In this document: positions 29,970 to 38,130 of the stretch, piece after piece
Numbering within the stretch: position 1 is the stretch's first letter
Layout: each line of letters opens with the position of its first letter
Assembly: GCF_001995095.2 (NCBI RefSeq)
Contig: NZ_MTSD02000007.1
Span: 1 to 64,000 of the forward strand
DNA length: 64,000 nt
Direction of reading: 5' to 3'
Origin: Oceanospirillum linum
GTDB taxonomy: Bacteria; Pseudomonadota; Gammaproteobacteria; Pseudomonadales; Halomonadaceae
Position numbers and translations under genes: made by a program
The notes under the pieces: generated by a model
Database searches by the model: none
Told to the model about the DNA's origin: nothing
Seen by the model: only the letters and a program-made list of their open reading frames with translations

Positions 29970-30073
29970 TGTTATTCCCTTGTCTTGGTTGTTGGGTCGT
30001 TATAACCCTTGCTCGTTAGGGTAGGGATAGGTTGAGGAAAAATCTATCAGATCTTAATTCAATAATGTTTTAA

Positions 30074-30111
30074 GCTAAGAACTTAACTGTTTATTCAGCT
30101 GAGTTCTTAGC
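30074..30111 (-). terminator. Inverted repeat after the flagellin gene
   Basis: GCTAAGAACT (30074-30083) pairs with AGTTCTTAGC (30102-30111). The hairpin follows the flagellin stop on the minus strand, but the T-tract behind it is poor (TTAAAACATTATT), so terminator function is only probable. Confidence 0.5.
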
Positions 30112-30126
30112 CGGCTTTCAGTGGGG

Positions 30127-31743
30127 TTAACTGAGAAGGGAAAGAGCGATATTAGGGGTTTGGTTCGCCTGTGCCAGGATGGTCGATGACGCCTGCTGAA
30201 TAATTTGGTTTCGGGTTAACTCGGATGTGGCAGCAGCAAAGTCGGTGTCTTTGATGCGGGATTTGGCATCTGAGGTATTAATCACCATGGCGGTATTATT
30301 ACGCTGCATTGACTCCAGTTCTGCCATGGTTCCGGCAATCTCACGGCGGATCTCATGGATGTTTTTCAGAGCTTTGTCTGTGATGGCAATGGAGCCCCGT
30401 GCATTGGCGGATACATTGACCCCGGCAAGTCCCAGGCGTTCGGCGGTTCCACCTCTGATTGAAAAACTGGATTGCTCTCCGGCGTTGCTACCGGTTTGTA
30501 GTTGGAAGGTTTTCTTCTCATCAGGTTTAAAGCCTGCGGCAGACCAGTCGAGTTTGAAGCCTTCAAGGGGTTGCTCTGCATAGCTGAATGCATCACCCAC
30601 GGCATCTTCTGCGTTTCGGGTTCCCATGGCGTCAGAATCCAAAGCTCCGATTCCCCCCAGATCATCATTGGTCAGATCCATCGATTCAATATAGGAGGCC
30701 CCTTCGTTGGCGACCCGTGTCTCAAAATCAGCCTGGGAGATGCCAAGCAGTTTTTGCAGACCGCTATCAAGGGTATCGCCATCGGCCATCGTCTGCATTA
30801 ACGCACTCATGCCTCCGGAATGACCTGCAGATTTAAGATCGTCATGGAGCATTCGGGCTGCCACATAGGCTCTTGAGTAGTCTGCACTGTTCGCTGCCGA
30901 TGAGGGGTTCCAGCCCGCCATCAGTGCTGCCGGATCGCCCGCAACATCAACCACCAGACGATCGTCGGCACCGTGAATCAGTTCTGCGGTACCTTCGGTA
31001 AACCATTTGGGCATGGCTGCGGTTATCTGGTTGCCCATAACAGCATGTACCATCTCATGCTCAATAATGCGATCAATATTGCTGATCGATCCGTTAAAGT
31101 CATCCCGGTCCAGGGTCATGCTGATAACATCGCCCGCAGCAGAGGTCACGAAGGCAACAACATTACCGGCGCCATCATGATTGGAGATCAGCATCTGGAA
31201 GGTGTCTTCCCCATCACCCACAAGGCCGTAATGGGCTTTAATATTGGCTTCTGCCTGCTCCATCATACCGGTAACCCGGGCAAAAATATCGGCATCTGAG
31301 TTGGCTGTAAAATTAACGTCGGGCCCTTCAAGAAGCGGTGTGTCACCCCCAAGGTTTGCTGACTCTGCAATCCCGTTGGCAGCGTTGATCAGCTCTTCGA
31401 TCTCAAGTTGAGCACCATCACGATCTTCCTGACTCAGTGTGTTACTGGACATCTGAACCGCCAGCTGGCGCATGCGTTGAGTGATATTGGTGATTTCATC
31501 CATGGCACCGTCTGCAATTTGTAGGGCAGAGATACCATCCTGAATATTTCGGGTTGCCTGGTTGGTGCCAATAATTTGTGTTTCGAGGCGATTGGCGATC
31601 TGCAGACCCGCAGCGTCATCTTTTGCAGAGTTGATTCGGCTGCCGGAGGATAGCTGTTCAAAAGACAGATTCATCCGCTCCGTTACGCGGGACATAAAGT
31701 TCATCCCTTTGAGTGCGCTGACATTTGTATTTACAAAAAGCAT
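30127..31743 (-). CDS. Flagellin with internal zinc metalloprotease domain (flagellinolysin)
   Basis: This 538-aa protein would polymerise into the flagellar filament and carry proteolytic activity on the filament surface. Residues 1-135 are the conserved D0/D1 flagellin N-terminus (VNTNVSALKGMNFMSR, SSGSRINSAKDDAAGLQIA). Residues about 440-538 are the C-terminal D1/D0 part (FAAATSELTRNQIIQQASST, ending NIALSLLS). The hypervariable middle holds HEMVH at 229-233 and WFTEGTAE (third zinc ligand likely Glu250), a gluzincin arrangement. Family knowledge: such enzymes are described as flagellinolysins. I start at ATG 31743 because the sigma-28 promoter overlaps an upstream in-frame ATG at 31845. 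No other flagellar genes lie nearby, so it is an orphan flagellin. Confidence 0.93.
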   Translation of the reverse strand: MLFVNTNVSALKGMNFMSRVTERMNLSFEQLSSGSRINSAKDDAAGLQIANRLETQIIGTNQATRNIQDGISALQIADGAMDEITNITQRMRQLAVQMSSNTLSQEDRDGAQLEIEELINAANGIAESANLGGDTPLLEGPDVNFTANSDADIFARVTGMMEQAEANIKAHYGLVGDGEDTFQMLISNHDGAGNVVAFVTSAAGDVISMTLDRDDFNGSISNIDRIIEHEMVHAVMGNQITAAMPKWFTEGTAELIHGADDRLVVDVAGDPAALMAGWNPSSAANSADYSRAYVAARMLHDDLKSAGHSGGMSALMQTMADGDTLDSGLQKLLGISQADFETRVANEGASYIESMDLTNDDLGGIGALDSDAMGTRNAEDAVGDAFSYAEQPLEGFKLDWSAAGFKPDEKKTFQLQTGSNAGEQSSFSIRGGTAERLGLAGVNVSANARGSIAITDKALKNIHEIRREIAGTMAELESMQRNNTAMVINTSDAKSRIKDTDFAAATSELTRNQIIQQASSTILAQANQTPNIALSLLS

Positions 31744-31835
31744 AGACAGGTTTGCCCCGTTGTAATGTGCCCTGTGCAGCCCGTTTGGAGAGGGAGTGGA
31801 TCTCTGCGCAGAAAAAAAATGTATCTTGACTGAAT

Positions 31836-31862
31836 CTATCGACATATTTAGTTACATCTTTA
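31836..31862 (-). promoter_or_regulatory. Sigma-28 (FliA) promoter for the flagellin gene
   Basis: On the minus strand TAAA (31859-31862), 15 nt, then GTCGATAG (31836-31843) matches the flagellar consensus TAAA-N15-GCCGATAA at ten of twelve positions. Transcription would start near 31829, leaving about 85 nt of leader before ATG 31743. This indicates late flagellar-class expression. Confidence 0.8.
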
Positions 31863-32030
31863 ACTATTTTTTACAAAGCTTCTTATTTTTTGTTTTTTGT
31901 ATGACCTATGGGTCACTCACTGACTTTCGTTGACGAAAAGACCCAGTAAACTAGGCGGGAATATCTGTGCGTGTATTACTGCTAAGCTACGCACTTAAAT
32001 CTGACAACTAAAAATAAGAGATACACCGTT

Positions 32031-32876
32031 ATGAAATTTCAGGGTACGGATCAATATGTGGCAACCGATGAGCTTCAGATGGCGGTTAACGCCTGTATCG
32101 CTCTTGAGCGTCCACTGCTGATTAAAGGTGAGCCGGGTACGGGTAAAACGATGCTGGCTGAGCAGCTGGCGGATGCTTTAGGTGTACGTCTGATCCAGTG
32201 GCATATTAAGTCCACCACAAAGGCTCATCAGGGGTTGTATGAGTATGATGCAGTTTCCCGTCTGCGGGATTCCCAGCTGGGGGATGATCGTGTCCATGAT
32301 ATTAAGAATTACATTAACAAGGGCAAGCTATGGGAAGCCTTTGAGTCTGATGAACAGGTGGTTTTGCTGATCGATGAGATCGATAAAGCGGATATTGAAT
32401 TTCCGAACGATCTGTTATTAGAGCTGGATAAAATGGAGTTTCATGTTTATGAAACCGGCGAAACGATCAAAGCGAAACAGCGCCCTATTATTCTGATCAC
32501 CAGTAACAATGAGAAAGAGCTGCCGGATGCGTTTCTGCGTCGCTGCTTTTTCCACTATATCAACTTCCCGGATAAGGCGACGATGCAGAAGATTGTTGAT
32601 GTGCACTATCCGGATATTCAGCAGAAGCTGGTTTCAGAAGCGCTGGAAGTGTTTTTCGATCTGCGGGATGTTCGTGGTCTTAAGAAAAAACCCTCCACAT
32701 CTGAGCTGATCGACTGGCTGAAGCTGCTGATGGCGGATCAGATGAGCCTAGAGATGCTGCAGGAGCGGGATGCCAGCAAGGCGATTCCTCCGCTGCACGG
32801 TGCATTGGTGAAAAATGAACAGGATGTTTCCCTGCTGGAGAAACTGGCCTTTATGCACCGCCGTCAATCCCGCTAG
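32031..32876 (+). CDS. MoxR-type AAA+ ATPase
   Basis: This 281-aa ATPase of the MoxR/CbbQ-like group has Walker A GEPGTGKTMLA (about 36-46), Walker B LLIDEIDKAD (about 107-116), a sensor 1 region ILITSNNEKELPDAFLRRC with arginine fingers, and a C-terminal lid. Such ATPases act with VWA proteins as chaperone or activation machines that insert metals or mature complexes. The VWA gene follows 10 bp downstream, forming the usual two-gene pair. The client is not evident here; no oxidase or dehydrogenase gene is adjacent. Confidence 0.93.
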   Translation: MKFQGTDQYVATDELQMAVNACIALERPLLIKGEPGTGKTMLAEQLADALGVRLIQWHIKSTTKAHQGLYEYDAVSRLRDSQLGDDRVHDIKNYINKGKLWEAFESDEQVVLLIDEIDKADIEFPNDLLLELDKMEFHVYETGETIKAKQRPIILITSNNEKELPDAFLRRCFFHYINFPDKATMQKIVDVHYPDIQQKLVSEALEVFFDLRDVRGLKKKPSTSELIDWLKLLMADQMSLEMLQERDASKAIPPLHGALVKNEQDVSLLEKLAFMHRRQSR

Positions 32877-32885
32877 GGGGCTGCT

Positions 32886-34070
32886 ATGCTGATCGATTTT
32901 TTTAATGATATCCGCAAAGTCGGTGTGCCGGTTAGCCTTAGGGAGCTGCTGGATCTGCTGGCGGCCCTGGAAAAGGGTGTGGCTTTTGCCAATATCGACG
33001 ACTTCTATCTGCTGGCCCGTACCTGTCTGGTCAAAGATGAAAGCTACTATGACCGCTTTGATCGGGCTTTTGGTGCTTATTTTAACGGGCTGGAGGGCCT
33101 GGATGACCTGCTGGATACGCTGATTCCTGACGAGTGGATTCGCAAAGAGTTTGAAAAAATGCTGACCCCGGAGGAGCGGGAGAAGATCAAATCTCTGGGA
33201 AGCCTGCAGGAGCTTCTGGATACCTTTAAAGAGCGTTTGGAGGAGCAGCAGAAACGCCATGCCGGTGGTAATAAGTGGATTGGAACCGGGGGTACGTCGC
33301 CCTTCGGTGCCTATGGCTACAACCCTGAAGGTATCCGTATCGGGCAGGATGGTAATCGCCATAACCGTGCTGTTAAGGTCTGGGATAAACGCCAATTTAA
33401 AAACCTGGATGATAGTGTGGAGCTGGGCACCCGTAATATTAAGGTGGCCCTGAAGCGCCTGCGCCAGTTTGCCCGCAGTGGGGCGGCTTCTGAGCTGGAT
33501 CTGGATGATACCATCCGGTCTACAGCCCATAATGGCGGTATGCTGGACCTGAAGCTGGTGCCTGAACGCCATAACAGCGTTAAAGTGCTGCTGTTTTTTG
33601 ATGTGGGCGGCTCTATGGATGGCTATATCAAAACCTGTGAAGAGCTGTTCTCCGCCTGTCGTACCGAGTTTAAGCATCTGGAATATTACTATTTCCACAA
33701 CTTTATCTATGAATCGGTTTGGCAGAACAATCTGCGCCGCTTTGATGAGCGAATCCCTACCTATGATCTGCTGCATAAATATGGCTCAGATTATAAAGTG
33801 ATCTTTATTGGTGATGCCTCCATGTCACCTTATGAGATCGCTATGGCCGGAGGTAGCGTGGAGCATTGGAACGAGGAGAGTGGCGCGCAATGGATGCAGC
33901 GGGTGACGGATACCTGGAAAAATATCGTCTGGTTGAATCCGGTACCGGAAAATCACTGGGATTATACTCAGTCCATCGGTATGACGCGTCAGCTGATGCA
34001 GGATCGGATGTTTCCGCTGACTCTGTCGGGTATCACTGAGGCGATGAATCTTTTAACGAAAAAGAGTTAA
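32886..34070 (+). CDS. VWA (CoxE-like) partner of the MoxR ATPase
   Basis: This 394-aa cytoplasmic protein has a helical N-terminal half (about 1-210) and a C-terminal VWA domain of CoxE type (about 215-390). Its metal site reads FDVGGSMDGY, so the first Ser of DxSxS is replaced by Gly, a change also seen in some CoxE relatives. A later Thr/Asp-containing loop (FIGDASMSPYEI) completes the site. The gene directly follows the MoxR ATPase, and together they probably form a two-component remodelling machine. It has no signal peptide. The intergenic stretch after it (34071-34225) carries inverted-repeat sequence. Confidence 0.9.
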   Translation: MLIDFFNDIRKVGVPVSLRELLDLLAALEKGVAFANIDDFYLLARTCLVKDESYYDRFDRAFGAYFNGLEGLDDLLDTLIPDEWIRKEFEKMLTPEEREKIKSLGSLQELLDTFKERLEEQQKRHAGGNKWIGTGGTSPFGAYGYNPEGIRIGQDGNRHNRAVKVWDKRQFKNLDDSVELGTRNIKVALKRLRQFARSGAASELDLDDTIRSTAHNGGMLDLKLVPERHNSVKVLLFFDVGGSMDGYIKTCEELFSACRTEFKHLEYYYFHNFIYESVWQNNLRRFDERIPTYDLLHKYGSDYKVIFIGDASMSPYEIAMAGGSVEHWNEESGAQWMQRVTDTWKNIVWLNPVPENHWDYTQSIGMTRQLMQDRMFPLTLSGITEAMNLLTKKS

Positions 34071-34142
34071 TGTCATGGCAAAGGTGTCGGAAGGCGCCTT
34101 CGGCTTTTCCGATCTACAGATCGACGAGGATTGTGCCTGATT

Positions 34143-34219
34143 CGTAGGTCGGATAAGTGCCGGATAACGGGCCAAACAATACCTTCAAAAGGTTAACGGC
34201 GCGCCATCCGACTTAACCA
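34143..34219. repeat. Intergenic imperfect inverted repeat
   Basis: GTAGGTCGGATAAG near 34144 is partly complemented by CCATCCGACTTAACC near 34204-34218. It looks like a dispersed REP-type element between convergent genes. The stretch just before it (GAAGGCGCCTTCGGCTTTT near 34090) may serve as a terminator for the VWA gene. Confidence 0.4.
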
Positions 34220-34225
34220 AGGGTA

Positions 34226-34696
34226 TCAACCAATAGTGATGGCTGGCAGCTCAGGTGCCTGCAGTTCGGACTTCTCGGTGGGTGCCATTACCGTTGCGGT
34301 GCCCACTACAACTTTTTCATCGTTCTGGTTGGTGACCAGGGTGTCGATCACAACGCGGTTTTTGCTCAGTTTCTCTTTAACTGTCAGGGTCACGGTCAGA
34401 GTATCGGCCAGCTTCACCGGACGGCGAAAGCTCAGCTCCTGTCCCAGATAGATGGTGCCCGGCCCCGGAAGTACTGTTGCCAGAGCTGCGGAGATCAGAG
34501 AGCCGGACCACATGCCATGGGCGATCTGCTCGCCAAACATGGTGGTTTTGGCGAACTCTGCATCCAGGTGAACCGGGTTAACATCGCCGGATACCGCTGC
34601 AAACAGTACCAGTTCTTTTTCGGTCAGAGCACGTTCCAGTGTTGCTGTGTCCCCAACCTGAATCTCTTCGTAGGTTTTGCTAACCAGTACGGTCAT
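34226..34696 (-). CDS. MaoC-like (R)-specific enoyl-CoA hydratase
   Basis: This 156-aa hot-dog fold hydratase has the hydratase-2 motif SGDVNPVHLDAEFA, with catalytic Asp38 and His43. It would hydrate trans-2-enoyl-CoA to (R)-3-hydroxyacyl-CoA, as PhaJ does when feeding polyhydroxyalkanoate synthesis. The segment GEQIAHGMWSGSLISA is typical of the family, and the length matches PhaJ/MaoC single-domain enzymes. No PHA synthase lies in the window, so the pathway is uncertain; a general fatty-acid role fits the nearby acyl-CoA ligases. It is transcribed toward the VWA gene. Confidence 0.88.
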   Translation of the reverse strand: MTVLVSKTYEEIQVGDTATLERALTEKELVLFAAVSGDVNPVHLDAEFAKTTMFGEQIAHGMWSGSLISAALATVLPGPGTIYLGQELSFRRPVKLADTLTVTLTVKEKLSKNRVVIDTLVTNQNDEKVVVGTATVMAPTEKSELQAPELPAITIG

Positions 34697-34913
34697 TTTC
34701 TATATCTCCAGATATCGTTTACTTTTAGTGTCTTATCATAGCGCGCTATGTTTGAACTAAGATTAACAGCACGGATATTACGTGATAATGATGCCTTATG
34801 TAATCTTGCCTCAGAGCTGATTTTTCTCAATTTATCTCAGAGAGACGCCGCTGACTTTTGTTTAAAACGGTCAAAAAATCATGTTTTATTGGACCGCTCA
34901 ATAACCGGCAAGA

Positions 34914-35669
34914 TTAGCCTGCTTTATTGTGCGCTGCAATAAATCGACTGACCAGTGGGTTCACAAGATCGGGGTGAGTCAGTGGTCCCATATGACCACA
35001 GGGCAAAAGGTGGTGTTCAGCTTTTGGGAACGTGGCTTTCAGGGTATCCATCACAGCATGTGCGGATGGTTGGCTGTCTGAGCCTTCCATTAAAAGAACG
35101 GGGCAGCGGATGTTTGCCAGCTGAGCCGGCTGACAGGTCTCCTTCATAAGGGCAGTAAAATCATAGGCAACTTTGATAATGCCCCGGCAAAATATTTTTT
35201 GCATTTTTTCATTGAGGCGTTTGAAAGTGCCCTGTCCATTCCAGTAATCAATAAAACGGTCCGCTGCTTCTGCAGTTTGATTCTGATCAATAAAGGACTC
35301 GATTTTCCGGCTGAGTGCTTCAACGGCATTATATTGGGGGTGGTCTGAAGCCAACAGGTGGAAAGCGACAGGCTCAAAAAGTGAGAGACTGGCCACGCGC
35401 TCAGGATACAAGCGGGCCAGGCGAAGCGCAGTGGCGGCACCATAGGAGTGGCCAACCAGGTGGAACCGGCCTGCCGGGATCTCGGGCTCTAGTCGATCCA
35501 GTTCAAATTGCAGTTGATGCTCATGACGGGCGTTACCGGGCATTTCAGCATTGCCATAGCCTGAAATATCAGGTGCAGTGGACGGCAGATCGATAGATTG
35601 GCGCAAAGCCTGCCATTGCTGGCCGCTGCTCATGGAGCTGTGAAGAAGTAAAACCGGTGTGGCACGCAT
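34914..35669 (-). CDS. Alpha/beta-fold hydrolase
   Basis: This 251-aa hydrolase has the nucleophile elbow GHSYG (Ser75), an oxyanion strand VLLLHSSMSSG and a C-terminal catalytic His in LPCGHMGPLTHP; the Asp is likely in LMEGSDSQP. The substrate is unknown; the size and lid region (RKIESFIDQ to YDFTALMKE) resemble general esterases/epoxide-hydrolase-like enzymes. I start it at ATG 35669, since the longer frame begins only with TTG. No partner gene is obvious. Confidence 0.85.
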   Translation of the reverse strand: MRATPVLLLHSSMSSGQQWQALRQSIDLPSTAPDISGYGNAEMPGNARHEHQLQFELDRLEPEIPAGRFHLVGHSYGAATALRLARLYPERVASLSLFEPVAFHLLASDHPQYNAVEALSRKIESFIDQNQTAEAADRFIDYWNGQGTFKRLNEKMQKIFCRGIIKVAYDFTALMKETCQPAQLANIRCPVLLMEGSDSQPSAHAVMDTLKATFPKAEHHLLPCGHMGPLTHPDLVNPLVSRFIAAHNKAG

Positions 35670-36082
35670 CAACTGGATAACCCTGAAAAAAAGCAATGAG
35701 ATAGCAATGTTTGCTGGATTTTGATTTTAAACACAGGTGTTGAGGAAAAAAACTAATAAATTATGACTGCATGGTCGCAAATTATTAGGAAAATCAGCTA
35801 TTGACTCAACTAAAGTCTGATTCTTTTGCGATGCAGCGTAATGCTTAATTCACATACTAAACCGTGTACGAGGTGTGTTAAGTACTGGCAGGCAGTTTCG
35901 CTGTTTTATTTGTCAGGCCATGATCAGGCATTGTGCAGGTGCCGGTTTGAATCACTAGTACCCGTCCGGGTGGGTCATTGACAGTGTTCTTTACACTGTG
36001 CAACGTACCTGTCTGCAGAAAATAACTAAAAACCTCAGAACGCCTAGAATAATAACAGGGCTCAGAAACAAGGGTATCTTCG
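35670..36082 (+). other. 413-bp non-coding stretch upstream of the acyl-CoA ligase
   Basis: No coding potential is seen. It is AT-rich in its first half. At 35981-35999, ACAGTGT and ACACTGT form a 7-bp inverted repeat with a 5-nt centre, overlapping a TTGACA at 35978-35983. This may be an operator on the promoter of the downstream gene, though a matching -10 is not clear. Confidence 0.4.
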
Positions 36083-37708
36083 ATGCATCAGAATATTTAC
36101 GATATGGGTCTGGAACAGACTCCAGCGAATTATGAGGCACTGTCTCCGTTAAGCTATCTGAAACGTGCGGCTTCCGTGTACCCTAACTACACGGCTCAGA
36201 TTCACCACGGCGAGAAAATTACCTGGAAAGAGACCTATCAGCGTGCGGTGCGCCTGGCCTCAGCACTGAAAAAAGCAGGTATTGAGAAAGGTGATACCGT
36301 TTCGTTTATGTCACCTAATATCCCTGCTCTGTTTGAAGCGCATTTTGGTGTGCCTATGTCCGGTGCGGTTTTAAATGCACTGAACACCCGCCTGGATTCG
36401 GAAGCGATCTCTTTTATCCTGCAGCACGCAGAGACTAAGGTTATTTTTGTTGATCGTGAGTTTTCCGATGTGATCAGCCGTGCAGTAAAAATGCTGCACA
36501 ACAAGCCGCGCATTATCGATATTGATGATCCTTTCTATGAAGGCGGCGAACTGATTGGCGATACCAATTATGAAGACTTTATCGCCCAGGGCGATGAAAA
36601 CTTTGCCTGGGAGATGCCGGGAAATGAGTGGGATGCCATCACACTTAACTATACGTCAGGTACAACGGGTAATCCGAAAGGTGTGGTGTACCACCACCGC
36701 GGTGCTTATCTGAATGCGCAAAGCAATGTGATCTCATGGGATATGGGGCATCACCCTGTTTATCTGTGGACACTGCCGATGTTCCATTGCAATGGCTGGT
36801 GTTTCCCCTGGAGTGTCGCTCTGGCTTGTGGTGTCAGCGTTAGTCTGCGCCATGTTCGTGTGGAACCCATCTATGAAGCAATTAAAGAACAGGGCGTTAA
36901 CCACTTCTGCGGTGCCCCTATTGTTCTGAATATGCTGAACAACGCTGATGAGTCGATGAAGGCTGGCATCAATCACGAAGTTAAAGTGATGACAGCAGGT
37001 GCTGCGCCACCGGCTTCTGTGATTGAAGGCATGGAAGGTATGGGCTTTAAAGTGACCCATGTTTATGGCCTGACAGAAACTTATGGCCCGTGTGTACTGT
37101 GTGAATGGCACAGTGAGTGGGACGATCTCCCTGCTGGCGAGCGTGCTAAGCTGAAAGCGCGTCAGGGTGTTCGTGCGCCTATGCAGGAAGGCCTGATGGT
37201 TGCGCATCCAACCACGATGGAGCCGGTACCTCAGGATGGTAAAACCATGGGTGAGATCTTCATTCGCGGTAACCTGGTGATGAAAGGGTATCTGAAAAAC
37301 CCGAATACCACAGATGAATCATTTGAGGGTGGCTGGTTCCATTCCGGTGATCTGGCGGTATGGCATGAAGATGGTTATATCGAGATCAAGGATCGCTCTA
37401 AAGATGTGATTATCTCTGGGGGTGAAAATATCTCCTCCATTGAGGTTGAGGACGTGCTTTATCGCCATCCGAAAATCATGGAAGCGGCGGTTGTGGCCAA
37501 GCCTGATGATAAGTGGGGTGAAACACCCTGTGCATTTGTGGCACTGAACCCGGATGCTGAACTGACCGAAGCGGAAGTGATTCAGTTCTGTCGTGACAAC
37601 ATGGCAAACTTTAAAGCACCAAAAAATGTGGTGTTTGGCGATCTGCCAAAAACATCCACGGGTAAGATTCAGAAGTTTATGCTGCGGGATCGAGCCAAAG
37701 AGCTTTAA
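36083..37708 (+). CDS. Acyl-CoA synthetase, AlkK/DmdB type
   Basis: This 541-aa AMP-forming ligase activates a carboxylic acid to its CoA thioester via an acyl-adenylate. The adenylation motif YTSGTTGNPKGVVYHHRG (about 191-208), the LPMFHCNGWCFPW segment, GLTETYG, the GWFHSGDLAVWHEDGYIEI hinge and the C-terminal catalytic Lys in TSTGKIQKFMLR are intact. The MFHCNGW signature occurs in medium-chain AlkK-like ligases and in DmdB, the methylthiopropionate-CoA ligase of DMSP demethylation; I cannot choose between them from sequence alone. It is a single gene with its own terminator. Codon use is like the neighbours. Confidence 0.9.
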   Translation: MHQNIYDMGLEQTPANYEALSPLSYLKRAASVYPNYTAQIHHGEKITWKETYQRAVRLASALKKAGIEKGDTVSFMSPNIPALFEAHFGVPMSGAVLNALNTRLDSEAISFILQHAETKVIFVDREFSDVISRAVKMLHNKPRIIDIDDPFYEGGELIGDTNYEDFIAQGDENFAWEMPGNEWDAITLNYTSGTTGNPKGVVYHHRGAYLNAQSNVISWDMGHHPVYLWTLPMFHCNGWCFPWSVALACGVSVSLRHVRVEPIYEAIKEQGVNHFCGAPIVLNMLNNADESMKAGINHEVKVMTAGAAPPASVIEGMEGMGFKVTHVYGLTETYGPCVLCEWHSEWDDLPAGERAKLKARQGVRAPMQEGLMVAHPTTMEPVPQDGKTMGEIFIRGNLVMKGYLKNPNTTDESFEGGWFHSGDLAVWHEDGYIEIKDRSKDVIISGGENISSIEVEDVLYRHPKIMEAAVVAKPDDKWGETPCAFVALNPDAELTEAEVIQFCRDNMANFKAPKNVVFGDLPKTSTGKIQKFMLRDRAKEL

Positions 37709-37749
37709 TCGAGCCAAAGAGCCTTAAAGATTAATCTTCCTCTGAACAG

Positions 37750-37792
37750 ACAGGGCTGGTTGGAATAACGTATTCCGGCCAGCTCTGTTTTT
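37750..37792 (+). terminator. Terminator after the AlkK/DmdB-type ligase
   Basis: ACAGGGCTGG (37750-37759) pairs with CCAGCTCTGT (37779-37788), with a second inner stem GGAATA/TATTCC, followed by T5. Confidence 0.85.
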
Positions 37793-37909
37793 CTGTCTCT
37801 ACGCTTTGTCCGGTCCGGGCATCAGAATACGTATTGCGATCCCCTTTGCTTTCTTTCTGTTACTGCTCTTCTACAATATTAAGTATTACATTGTGGCAGT
37901 GTTAACCTT

Positions 37910-37953
37910 TAGATATTAAAAGTGACGGTACTAGATATTAAAAGTGATGGTAC
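37910..37953 (+). repeat. 22-bp tandem direct repeat upstream of fadD
   Basis: TAGATATTAAAAGTG followed by A/GGGTAC-like bases occurs twice head to tail (37910-37931 and 37932-37953) with a single C/T difference. It lies in the 422-bp gap before fadD, which otherwise holds the inverted repeat at 37995-38027 and no gene. It may be a slippage product or a double binding site. Confidence 0.75.
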
Positions 37954-37994
37954 TTTAGTCGTAAAAACGTAATAGTTCAGCTTTATCTGATTAA

Positions 37995-38027
37995 TAAAAC
38001 AAACGTGCGTTTCAATCGTTTGTTTTA
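37995..38027 (+). promoter_or_regulatory. Candidate operator (PsrA/TetR-like) upstream of fadD
   Basis: TAAAACAAACG (37995-38005) and CGTTTGTTTTA (38017-38027) are a perfect 11-bp inverted repeat around an 11-nt centre. The left arm plus centre also reads CAAACGTGCGTTTC, which fits the CAAAC-N-GTTTC/G pattern of PsrA, the TetR-family fatty-acid regulator of Pseudomonas and Shewanella that controls fad genes. Binding here is inferred. Confidence 0.6.
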
Positions 38028-38130
38028 CTTTTATTTGTAACTGGTTTATGTTGGTGCGTATTAAGACAACAACCTCTGTAGCTCCCTTGCGAAGTGAGCC
38101 AATAAAAATAAAGAAACGGGAGAAGAAGTC

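Noticed and set aside
31744-31845. 34-residue N-terminal extension of the flagellin
   Set aside because: The sigma-28 promoter overlaps its start codon, and flagellins begin near residue 35 of that frame.
32748-33776. Minus-strand 342-aa ORF over the MoxR/VWA pair
   Set aside because: Long only because of base composition; the plus-strand genes have clear motifs.
34748-34942. Plus-strand 64-aa ORF
   Set aside because: It lies in an AT-rich gap and runs into the opposite-strand hydrolase; no Shine-Dalgarno and no family features.
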